Positions 37,334 through 44,433 of a stretch of DNA of 64,000 bases are shown here, in pieces; the stretch's first letter is position 1; each line of letters begins with the position of its first letter. The notes beneath the pieces are model-generated. The model had not been told where the DNA came from. It searched no databases and saw only the letters and a program-made list of their open reading frames with translations. Position numbers and translations under genes: made by a program. Source of the stretch: Myxococcus landrumus (GTDB lineage Bacteria > Myxococcota > Myxococcia > Myxococcales > Myxococcaceae); NCBI RefSeq assembly GCF_017301635.1, contig NZ_CP071091.1:1455001-1519000 (forward strand). The letters are read 5' to 3'.

Positions 37334-37741
37334 ATGTCCAGTGAGTCCCTCCCCACCGCGTCGCCTTCGGCCTTGCGCTGGATTCCCGTACGGGGAGACA
37401 GCATGTGGCCGTCGCTGCGGGCCGGGGACCTGGCGGGAGTCGCTCCGCTGACGCGGGAGCCTCGGCCGGGTGAGGTGGTGCTGGCGCGGTTCGATGATGC
37501 GCTGGTGCTGCATCGGGTCCGGGCCACGCGTTCGGGGGTGTTGTCCCTGCGAGGCGACAATGCTCCGGCGGAGGATCCACCGATTGCCTCTTCGCGCATC
37601 CTCGGGACGGTGCTTCGTGTCCGGCGAGGTCGCCTGGAGCTGGGCGCGGAGTGGGACCTGGGGCCGTCGTGGCTCGGGCGTGTCCGCGCGGTGGTGCGGG
37701 GCCGGGTGGCTCGGTGGTTGGGACGGGGAGGGCGCCCATGA
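37334..37741 (+). CDS. S26B (Sec11/SipW-like) peptidase without membrane anchor
   Basis: A 135-residue protein. IPVRGDSMWPSLRAGD carries the catalytic Ser of signal peptidase I. The general base is not Lys but His in VLHRVRA, followed by LRGDNAPAED with the Asp. This Ser-His-Asp layout is that of the S26B (Sec11/SipW) group. No hydrophobic helix is visible, so unlike normal signal peptidases it should be soluble or peripheral; the C-terminus is basic and amphipathic (VRAVVRGRVARWLGR). It opens the peptide cassette and is a candidate leader peptidase (inference). The start ATG 37334 is uncertain; GTG 37310 is an alternative. Confidence 0.75.
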   Translation: MSSESLPTASPSALRWIPVRGDSMWPSLRAGDLAGVAPLTREPRPGEVVLARFDDALVLHRVRATRSGVLSLRGDNAPAEDPPIASSRILGTVLRVRRGRLELGAEWDLGPSWLGRVRAVVRGRVARWLGRGGRP

Positions 37742-38034
37742 GTGGTGGCTTCGGGGTGGACAGTGTTCCCCGGCGCCGCGCGGGTGCGGAAGGACAGCGC
37801 TTCGGCGCGGACTTCCTCTTGCTGGACGCGGAGGGCCGCACGTTGCGGGGCCTCAACGCGACGGCGATGCGAGTCTGGGAGCTCAGTGACGGGACGCGCT
37901 CGGCGCGCTCGGTGGCCGAGGTCGTGGCCCGCGAGTTCTCCATGGACGTGCCGCGGGCGCTCTCGGACACGCTGCGATTTCTTTCGGAGTTGGCCCGGCT
38001 GGGCCTCATCGACGAGCTTCAGGAGGTACGGTGA
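37738..38034 (+). CDS. PqqD-like peptide chaperone (RRE domain)
   Basis: A 98-residue PqqD-family protein: FLLLDAEGRTLRGLNATAMRVWEL, then SVAEVVAREF and LRFLSELARLGLI. This is the small winged fold that acts as a RiPP recognition element, binding leader peptides and presenting them to modifying enzymes. ATG 37738 has GGGAGGG upstream and overlaps the peptidase stop by 4 bp. The candidate substrate is the 60-residue peptide encoded at 41661-41843. Confidence 0.85.
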   Translation: MSGGFGVDSVPRRRAGAEGQRFGADFLLLDAEGRTLRGLNATAMRVWELSDGTRSARSVAEVVAREFSMDVPRALSDTLRFLSELARLGLIDELQEVR

Positions 38035-38543
38035 TGCGAGCGCGCAGAGCGGGCTTCGTGGCGGCGCTGCTGCTGTCGGCGTGTACGGAGGGCACTCATC
38101 CGCCCAAGGGGAGTGATGACCCTGGGGTGGTCGCTCCCGTGGCTCCGACGGATGTGCTGGGCGAGGGGACCGAAGTGGCCCGGCCTCCGTCCGCGGAAGA
38201 CGAGGTCGAGGTCGAGATTCCGCGGCCGATGGGGCATGCCGAAGTGGTGGGGCTGGCCTCGCGGGGGCTGTCGGATGTGTCCCAGGTGGACGTGGACCTG
38301 ACGGTCAGCGGCGTCTCCGGCAAGCGCACCGTGGAGGTGGAGTTCGTGTCCCCGGAGGGACATCCCTACCAGCGGCGCTCCTCGGTCGTGGTGGCGAAGC
38401 CCGATGCGACGCGGACGTTGCGCTTCTCCATGCCCGTGGCTGGGACGACGGTCGCCACTTCCATCATGAGCGGGACGTGGAACGTGCGCTTCTTCCTCGA
38501 TGGTGCGCCGTTGACCACGGCCTCCTTCACCCTGGAGCCGTGA
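38034..38543 (+). CDS. Lipoprotein in the peptide cassette
   Basis: A 169-residue protein with lipobox LLLSAC. ATG 38034 shares one base with the upstream stop and has AGGAGGT 6 bases away. After a Pro/Glu-rich spacer it has a beta-sandwich-like domain (VDVDLTVSGVSGKRTVEVEF, and SGTWNVRFFLDGAPLTT). It should sit in the periplasm or outer membrane. Its role is unknown; membership in the overlapping gene set suggests it serves the exported product or the large secreted protein next to it. Confidence 0.78.
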   Translation: MRARRAGFVAALLLSACTEGTHPPKGSDDPGVVAPVAPTDVLGEGTEVARPPSAEDEVEVEIPRPMGHAEVVGLASRGLSDVSQVDVDLTVSGVSGKRTVEVEFVSPEGHPYQRRSSVVVAKPDATRTLRFSMPVAGTTVATSIMSGTWNVRFFLDGAPLTTASFTLEP

Positions 38544-38544
38544 C

Positions 38545-41500
38545 GTGAGGCCCGCTTCGATGACACCCGTGAATGCCCGCCTCGCGGTGCTCCTCGCCGC
38601 CCTGGCCCTGTCGCCAGCGGTCATGGCTCAGACGACCATGAACCGCACCGCCGTCTTCACCGCCCTTGCGGGGCCGGGAGAGACCCAGGCGACGGTGACG
38701 ATGGATGAAGCCTCTGAGCTGCGCGTCCAGGTCCGCAACAACACGTCGAGTTCGTCGCCGAACTACCGACCCATCAACGAAGTCATCTTCCAGCTCCCGG
38801 GTGGCTACACGCTGCTCGAGAGTCCGCCGCCTCCGGGGTGGGCCGCCGAGCAATTCACCACGGCGGGGTACGTGAGGTACTTCTACATCCCGAGCGTCCA
38901 ATGCGCAGGCCCGGCGGTGGGGCTGGCGATGAACGAGACGCAGACGTTCACGCTCCGGATGATTCCCCCGGTGTCGAACACGAACGCCGCGAACCAGCAG
39001 TTCGCGACGCTGGAAGCGAATGAGCAGTGCAGTTGGAATGGAGGCTTCAGCACGAACCGGACGAGCACCGCGGCGCGGTGGCTGCGCGCGGGTCTGTCCA
39101 CGCAGGTCTCCATCCAGCCGCGAGCCCTTCCCGTGGGCGAGGACTTCACCGCGCGCCTGGTCATCGAGAATCGCACGGGGCAATCGACCGCCCAGGCCAA
39201 CATCAGCGCGGAGGGGCCCAGCACTGGCGCTGGGGGCGTCACGTTCGAGGTGGTCGAGCTCGAGCCCACGAACTTCCGGGTGAGCATTCCGCTGAGAGGT
39301 GCCGGCATCCTCGCGGCGAGAGCGACAGTGCAGTCGGAGGGGACCATGGTGGCCAGCGCCCGTGCCACCAACACCGGAGGCTCCGTCACCTCGAGCGTGG
39401 TCGACACGCCGATGGTGACCGTGGGCGCTCTGGCCGCCGCCGCCGACGTCGATGTGACGCAGGCCTTCACGGGAGAGGCCGTGAAGGTGCGGCTGAGCGT
39501 CACCAACACGTCCGCCACGGCGTCGTACCTCGATGTGGTGCCGCGAGCTCCGGTCCTCGTGGGCGCTGCCCAGGCCACGCTGACGCAGGGGCCTTCTCCG
39601 GCGAGCACCCCGCGACTGGCGCCCGGTGCGTCGGCCCACTTCGTCTGGCTCTACACGCTGACGGGGGCTGAGTTCTCGGACTACGCCTTCGATGTGAGCG
39701 CGGACGCGACCCTGAATGGCGCGGCCGTCTCCACTCCGCTCGTGCGCACGGGGCGAGGCCGCATCGTGGCCCATCGCCTCAAGGTCAGCCCCTCCGTGCT
39801 CGTGCCGGGCGTCGCGAACCAGACGGTGCTCTACACGGTCCAGAATCGTGGGAGTCAGCCCATCTACCAGGTCACGCTGCTGCGGCCCGCGACGAACTAC
39901 TTCCGGTTCGCCACGGGGAGTCCCGCCTCGGCGGCGGGCTGGTCTGTCTCCAGCAACGCCGCCAGCTTCACCTGGACGGTCGCCAACGGGCAGCCCATTG
40001 GTGTGAACCAGGAGCGCAGCTTCCCGGTGACCTACGCGAGCGTCTCGCCCGTCACGGCGCCCACGACGTTCCGCCATCGGATGCACCTCCCGGATGTCTA
40101 CGATTCACAATCCGCGGCGCGCATCGAGGCGCCCGTGACGCTCGCGGGAGGCAGCGCGGCGCCGGAGGTCGAGCGGCTCACGGCGGTGGCACGGGACGGG
40201 AGCGTGACGTTGGCGTGGGACAACCCCTCGTCGCACAATGGTGTGCTGGTCCTGCGTGCCGCGGGCAGCGCACCCAACACACCGCCTGTCGCCGGACAGG
40301 CCTATGCCCAGGGGGCGACACTGGGCAATGCGACGGTCGTCCTCTCCGAGACGTTCACCAGCACGTCCACCTTCGTCGACAGCACCGTCGCCAACGGCAC
40401 GACGTACTACTACCGGGTGTTCAACTCGGATGACGCGGGCTTCTACTCGGCGGGCAACCAGCCCACGTCCGCGGCGCTCAAGGCGACACCCCGTGCCCGC
40501 GTGGGGGCCGCGCCGCTGTGGTGCTACTCCGTGGGCCTGGATGCGCGCATCCAGCCCATCACGGAGCTGGGGGTGGGCATCTTCAGCTCCTTCAACAACA
40601 CCCTTGTCGCCAACCTCACCCAGGCCGCGAATCCCGCGACGGATGGCGCGGAGCGGTGGCGGCCCCTGCAGTTGGGTGCTCCCATCGGCAGCCGTTTCCC
40701 GGTGGTGCCGCTGCGTGGCTTGCCGGGGCAGTACATCCTCACCGCGGACCAGGACGGCGTGGCCTACGCCATCAGCGCCGCCACGGGGACGGTGTTGTGG
40801 CGGTGGAACAACAACGGGACGCCCATCGGCACCATCCAGTCCTTCCCCGTCACCCAGCTCCACGACTACGCGAACGCCGCCTATCAGGCCGCGCGTCCGA
40901 ACCTGGACCTCGTCTTCTTCGCGACGCGGTTGTCGAACCCAGCGGCCAATCGGGTGGTGGCGCTCAACGCCCGGACGGGGACGCCTGTCTTCACCTATCA
41001 GCCGGGGGACCTGGGCATGGTCAACGGCGGCATGGTGGTCGACTACGTCAACAACCTGCTGTTCATCGGCGGGAAGGTGAATGGCGTGTCAGCGGACTCG
41101 CTCCGCGTCCTGAATACGCTCACCGGCGCGGAGGTGGCGCGGCTGGCGCTCGGGGACCTGGAGCACAGCCTGGTTCGCAACGGCGTGACGGGGCATATCC
41201 TCGCGACGAACAGCGATGGCGTGGTCCATGCCGTCGATGCGGTCACCCGTCAGGTGGTGTGGAGCCTGAACGTGGCGACCCGGCCCGCGCCGAGCACCCC
41301 CGCCTTCACCAGCTTCGTTCGTCCCTTGGGCGGTGGCTTCGTGGCCAGCCTGGCGAGTGGCCTGGTGGAGTTCTGGGACTACGCGGCCCCCGGAGCGGCG
41401 ACGCCCACGCGTCAGTGGTCGACGGCCGTCCCGAACCCCTCCGGCACCTTCACCCTCAACCGCAATGGCGTGGTCCGCATCTACGTCGGTGGTGGCGACG

Positions 41501-41664
41501 GCAAGGTGCATCAGCTCGAGATGGTCGGGGGCGTGGACTCGGCGCAGGTGACGCTGACCAACGGCCCGCGCATTGGCACGCCGACCATCGACACCACTTC
41601 CTCCCGGCTGCACGTGGGCTCCGAGGACGGCCTCATCTGCTCCTTCCCGGTACCGTTCCCATGA
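38545..41664 (+). CDS. Large secreted protein with Ig-like, Fn3 and beta-propeller domains
   Basis: A 1,039-residue exported protein. The signal peptide ends ALSPAVMAQ. Residues about 30-530 contain several Ig-like/DUF11-type repeats (ASELRVQVRNNTSSSS, DFTARLVIENRTGQST, AVKVRLSVTNTSATAS without the full flanks). A fibronectin III-like domain follows (about 540-650, SVTLAWDNPS and TTYYYRVFNSDDAG). The C-terminal third is a PQQ/WD-type propeller (about 700-1039) with blades such as YAISAATGTVLWRW and HAVDAVTRQVVWSL. GTG 38545 starts 1 bp after the lipoprotein stop. Its stop overlaps the small peptide gene start by 4 bp. Confidence 0.8.
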   Translation: MRPASMTPVNARLAVLLAALALSPAVMAQTTMNRTAVFTALAGPGETQATVTMDEASELRVQVRNNTSSSSPNYRPINEVIFQLPGGYTLLESPPPPGWAAEQFTTAGYVRYFYIPSVQCAGPAVGLAMNETQTFTLRMIPPVSNTNAANQQFATLEANEQCSWNGGFSTNRTSTAARWLRAGLSTQVSIQPRALPVGEDFTARLVIENRTGQSTAQANISAEGPSTGAGGVTFEVVELEPTNFRVSIPLRGAGILAARATVQSEGTMVASARATNTGGSVTSSVVDTPMVTVGALAAAADVDVTQAFTGEAVKVRLSVTNTSATASYLDVVPRAPVLVGAAQATLTQGPSPASTPRLAPGASAHFVWLYTLTGAEFSDYAFDVSADATLNGAAVSTPLVRTGRGRIVAHRLKVSPSVLVPGVANQTVLYTVQNRGSQPIYQVTLLRPATNYFRFATGSPASAAGWSVSSNAASFTWTVANGQPIGVNQERSFPVTYASVSPVTAPTTFRHRMHLPDVYDSQSAARIEAPVTLAGGSAAPEVERLTAVARDGSVTLAWDNPSSHNGVLVLRAAGSAPNTPPVAGQAYAQGATLGNATVVLSETFTSTSTFVDSTVANGTTYYYRVFNSDDAGFYSAGNQPTSAALKATPRARVGAAPLWCYSVGLDARIQPITELGVGIFSSFNNTLVANLTQAANPATDGAERWRPLQLGAPIGSRFPVVPLRGLPGQYILTADQDGVAYAISAATGTVLWRWNNNGTPIGTIQSFPVTQLHDYANAAYQAARPNLDLVFFATRLSNPAANRVVALNARTGTPVFTYQPGDLGMVNGGMVVDYVNNLLFIGGKVNGVSADSLRVLNTLTGAEVARLALGDLEHSLVRNGVTGHILATNSDGVVHAVDAVTRQVVWSLNVATRPAPSTPAFTSFVRPLGGGFVASLASGLVEFWDYAAPGAATPTRQWSTAVPNPSGTFTLNRNGVVRIYVGGGDGKVHQLEMVGGVDSAQVTLTNGPRIGTPTIDTTSSRLHVGSEDGLICSFPVPFP

Positions 41665-41843
41665 CCAGAACTTCTTCGACTCCGACATCGTCCCGGTCAC
41701 CCGCGGCGGAGGTCTCTCGAGACGCACCCTCGGAGGTGGCTCCTCGCTACGAGGCGCCGGCCATCCTGTGGGAGCAGCCCTTCGTCGCGCTCGCGATGAT
41801 GTCGCAGTGCAACATCCCGGGCGAGTCGGAGTGCACGCCCTGA
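41661..41843 (+). CDS. 60-residue candidate RiPP precursor peptide
   Basis: A small gene wedged between two cassette genes, overlapping the upstream stop by 4 bp (ATGA). The N-terminal 28 residues are polar Ser/Thr/Pro/Arg-rich. Then comes RYEAPAILWEQPF, which matches the YxxPxL/I-x4-F pattern by which lasso leader peptides bind their PqqD-like RRE protein. The C-terminus MMSQCNIPGESECTP has two cysteines six residues apart. I infer a modified peptide product whose core lies after about residue 45. The peptide is not secreted by a normal signal. It has no strong ribosome-binding site and depends on coupling. Confidence 0.68.
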   Translation: MTRTSSTPTSSRSPAAEVSRDAPSEVAPRYEAPAILWEQPFVALAMMSQCNIPGESECTP

Positions 41844-42745
41844 GTCCGTCGGGTGCCGGTTCGTCCGGTCCCCGGCGGGCGGGTGGCCCCGGCGATGGTC
41901 CATCCGAGCTGTCGGGCCCCTGGCTCACGATGGCGGGATGGACCGTGGGGCTCCAGGTGCCGGACTCCCGCGTCCAGGCGCTGCTTCGCCAGTCGCTCGT
42001 GGAGTTCATCACACCTCGACCTCCGCCCGGTGTCCGAGCCTCGGTGCTGGAGGTCGTGGTTCCCTCGGTGGTCCGTCCCGAGCCCGCGACCCGCGAGATT
42101 CCTCGCCCCTGGCGCGCGGAGGACGGCGCGCTCGTGCTGGAAGGGGAGGACTATTCCGCGCGACTCGATGCGGATGGCTCGAGGGGTGAGGTGGTGGGAG
42201 CAGGCCGCTTCCCGGTGGAGGTGGTGTTGCGCGTGATGCTCGCCGCGGAGCTTCGCCGCCGGGGCGGGTTGCTGGTGCATGGTGTGGCGCTCATGCACGG
42301 GGAGGAGGCGGCGCTGTTCACGGGGCACTCGGGCGCGGGCAAGAGCACCCTGGGCGGACTGTGGACGGACGCGGGCGAGGCCCTGCTCTCGGATGAGCTG
42401 GTGGCGGTGTGGCCCGAAGACCCGAGTGGCCAGGCACCACGCCCCTGGCGCGTGGCCGGCACGCCGTGGAACGTGGGGTTCCCTCGCGAGGCGAGGCTGC
42501 GTGCGGTGGGCATCCTGGGCTGGGACTCGGCCTCCCGCTGGGAGCAACAGGGGGCGGGGGAGGTGGGCCGGGTGCTGGTGCAGAACGTCCTGCTGTGCGA
42601 GTCCTCGGGGGCGGGGCGTTCGGCGATGCTCGCCTCCGCGGGCAGGCTGTTGTCGGAGGTGGAGCCGGCGCGGTTGGTGTTTGCTCGGGATTCCTCGGCG
42701 GTGGCCGTGGTGCGAACAGCCCTGGGAGCAGCGGCGCATGGGTGA
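41831..42745 (+). CDS. HPr kinase-like P-loop protein
   Basis: A 304-residue protein from GTG 41831, overlapping the peptide gene by 13 bp (an ATG at 41930 is also possible). LLVHGVALMH precedes the Walker A motif GHSGAGKST near residue 164, followed by LLSDELVAVW. This is the HPr serine kinase/phosphorylase core as found in HPrK-related proteins of peptide-maturation clusters, some of which phosphorylate the peptide's C-terminal residue. There is no HPr or PTS gene nearby, so the substrate is probably the small peptide (inference). Family assignment is good; function is less certain. Confidence 0.78.
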   Translation: MHALSPSGAGSSGPRRAGGPGDGPSELSGPWLTMAGWTVGLQVPDSRVQALLRQSLVEFITPRPPPGVRASVLEVVVPSVVRPEPATREIPRPWRAEDGALVLEGEDYSARLDADGSRGEVVGAGRFPVEVVLRVMLAAELRRRGGLLVHGVALMHGEEAALFTGHSGAGKSTLGGLWTDAGEALLSDELVAVWPEDPSGQAPRPWRVAGTPWNVGFPREARLRAVGILGWDSASRWEQQGAGEVGRVLVQNVLLCESSGAGRSAMLASAGRLLSEVEPARLVFARDSSAVAVVRTALGAAAHG

Positions 42746-42764
42746 AGGACAGGAGGGACGGCCG

Positions 42765-43655
42765 ATGTTGACGGTGGTGGCCGGGCCGACGGCGTCGGGG
42801 AAGACGGCCCTGGCCATCGAGCTGGCGCGCCGCGTGGGCGGTGAAATCGTCAGCGCGGATTCGCAGCAGGTGTACCGCCACTTCGACATCGCCACCGCGA
42901 AGCCCTCCGCGGAAGAGCTTGCGGCGGTGCCGCACCATCTGGTGTCGGAGGTGGACCCGCTGGTGACCTTCTCGGCGGCCGAGTACCAGCGCCGTGCGGA
43001 CTCGGTCATCGCGGATATCACGCGGCGAGGACGGCCCGTCATCGTCGTGGGCGGCACGGGCCTGTACCTGCGCATCCTCCTGCACGGCGTGGTGGATGCA
43101 CCGGGGGCCCTGCCGGAGTTGCGGGCCGAGCTGGAGGCGCTCGCGGCGGCGCAGGGACGTGAGGCCGTGCATCGCCGCCTGGCGCAGGTGGACCCGGAGA
43201 CCGCCGCGCGGTTGCATGTCCAGGACCTGGTCCGCGTGGTCCGAGCGCTCGAGATTCATGCGCGGACGGGTGTGCCCGCCTCGGAGTTCCACAAGGCCCA
43301 TGCCTTCTCCCCGGACCGATATCCGTTCCGGCTCTTCGTGCTGGAGCCCCCGCGCGACGTGCTCTACGCCCGCATCAACGCTCGCACCGAAGCCATGTTC
43401 GCGTCGGGGTTGGTCGAGGAGACGCGGGCCTTGTTGGCTCGGGGATACGCGGACGCGGCGCCGATGCGAAGCGTGGGTTACGTGCAGGCGCGCGCGGTGG
43501 TGGAGGAGCGCATGACCGTGGACGAGGCCATTCGAGACACGGCCCAGGAGACACGGCGATACGCCAAGCGTCAGCTCACCTGGTTTCGCAAGGAGGCGGG
43601 TGCGGTGTTCGTCGCGCCGCCCTATGGCGCGGTGCTCGAGCGCCCCCAGGCCTGA
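42765..43655 (+). CDS. miaA: tRNA dimethylallyltransferase
   Basis: A 296-residue enzyme that adds dimethylallyl to A37 of UNN-reading tRNAs. The P-loop is GPTASGKT, followed by SADSQQVYRHFDIATAKPS, GGTGLYLRILLHG and RYAKRQLTWFR. ATG 42765 is chosen since GGAGGG lies 7 bases upstream; ATG 42738 would overlap the HPr kinase-like gene. It is 19 bp after that gene and probably shares its transcript, though it is a housekeeping gene. Confidence 0.94.
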   Translation: MLTVVAGPTASGKTALAIELARRVGGEIVSADSQQVYRHFDIATAKPSAEELAAVPHHLVSEVDPLVTFSAAEYQRRADSVIADITRRGRPVIVVGGTGLYLRILLHGVVDAPGALPELRAELEALAAAQGREAVHRRLAQVDPETAARLHVQDLVRVVRALEIHARTGVPASEFHKAHAFSPDRYPFRLFVLEPPRDVLYARINARTEAMFASGLVEETRALLARGYADAAPMRSVGYVQARAVVEERMTVDEAIRDTAQETRRYAKRQLTWFRKEAGAVFVAPPYGAVLERPQA

Positions 43656-43689
43656 GCCCTCCCGAGAGGAGGAGCAGAGAGGGGAGGGC
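43656..43689 (+). terminator. Hairpin after miaA
   Basis: GCCCTCCC directly after the miaA stop pairs with GGGAGGGC at 43682-43689 across an 18-base loop. There is no U-tract. It is a weak terminator candidate for the long upstream transcript. Confidence 0.35.
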
Positions 43690-43773
43690 TGAGGGGGGCC
43701 GCCATTGCTCCTGGGCGCCGAGGCACCCATGTTCGCCGCTGAAACTTTTCCCTCCACGCGGGAGCAGACCGAC

Positions 43774-44358
43774 ATGGAAACCAGTTTCAGACGTGAACCG
43801 GCGACGGGCGACGGAGGCAGGGCCGCCTCGGCCGCATGGGGGCCGCCCTTCATCCTGGGGTTGCTCACGGCCATCCTCGGGCTCGTCGCACTGGGGGCCT
43901 CGTTCCTCACGAGCCTGGTCTCCGTCATCCTCTTCGGAGCACTGCTCGCAGGGTCGGGCATCGCGGAAATCATCTCCGCGTTCCGGGTCCGGAAGTCAGG
44001 CGGGCCCTTCTGGCTCTACCTGCTGGGCGGCGTGCTCTCCACCGTGGTGGGTGTCTTCGTCCTCGCATACCCGGCCGCGGGGCTCGGGGCGCTGACGCTG
44101 CTGCTCGCCGGCTACTTCTTCGCGAGCGGCCTGTTCCACGTCGTCACATCGCTGATGGACCGGTATGCCCAGTGGGGCTGGGACTTCGCCTACGGCGCCA
44201 TCACCATCATGCTGGGCATCATCATCATGGCCCAGTGGCCCATCTCCGCGGTGTGGCTGGTGGGCACGCTGGTGGGAATCTCCATCCTCATGCGCGGCAT
44301 CGCGCTCATGGCGGGCTCTTTGGAGCTGCGCCGCGCCGTGCGGAGTTTCTCGTCGTAG
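43774..44358 (+). CDS. HdeD-family (DUF308) membrane protein
   Basis: A 194-residue protein with six hydrophobic helices, in three repeated pairs: FILGLLTAILGLVALGASFL, SVILFGALLAGSGIAEII, LLGGVLSTVVGVFVLAYP and so on. This repetition is the DUF308/HdeD signature, linked to acid or envelope stress in enterobacteria. No enzymatic role is known. ATG 43774 has GGGAG upstream. A good intrinsic terminator follows. Confidence 0.87.
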   Translation: METSFRREPATGDGGRAASAAWGPPFILGLLTAILGLVALGASFLTSLVSVILFGALLAGSGIAEIISAFRVRKSGGPFWLYLLGGVLSTVVGVFVLAYPAAGLGALTLLLAGYFFASGLFHVVTSLMDRYAQWGWDFAYGAITIMLGIIIMAQWPISAVWLVGTLVGISILMRGIALMAGSLELRRAVRSFSS

Positions 44359-44384
44359 CGGCATGACCTCGCGACGGGGACCGA

Positions 44385-44422
44385 GGGCGCGGAGGCTGGA
44401 TGGCTCCGCGCCCGGTGCTTTT
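44385..44422 (+). terminator. Intrinsic terminator after the HdeD-like gene
   Basis: GGGCGCGGAG, a nine-base loop and CTCCGCGCCC form a perfect 10-bp GC-rich stem, followed after five bases by TTTT. It lies between convergent genes. Confidence 0.7.
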
Positions 44423-44433
44423 GTCTCGAGTGC

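Noticed and set aside
38527..40086. A 519-codon minus-strand frame opposite the large secreted protein
   Set aside because: Composition is Arg/Gly/His-rich without recognisable structure; the plus-strand frame has a signal peptide and repeats.
37334..42745. Interpretation as a classical lasso-peptide cluster
   Set aside because: The transglutaminase-like B2 protease and the asparagine synthetase-like cyclase are both missing from the cassette and its flanks.
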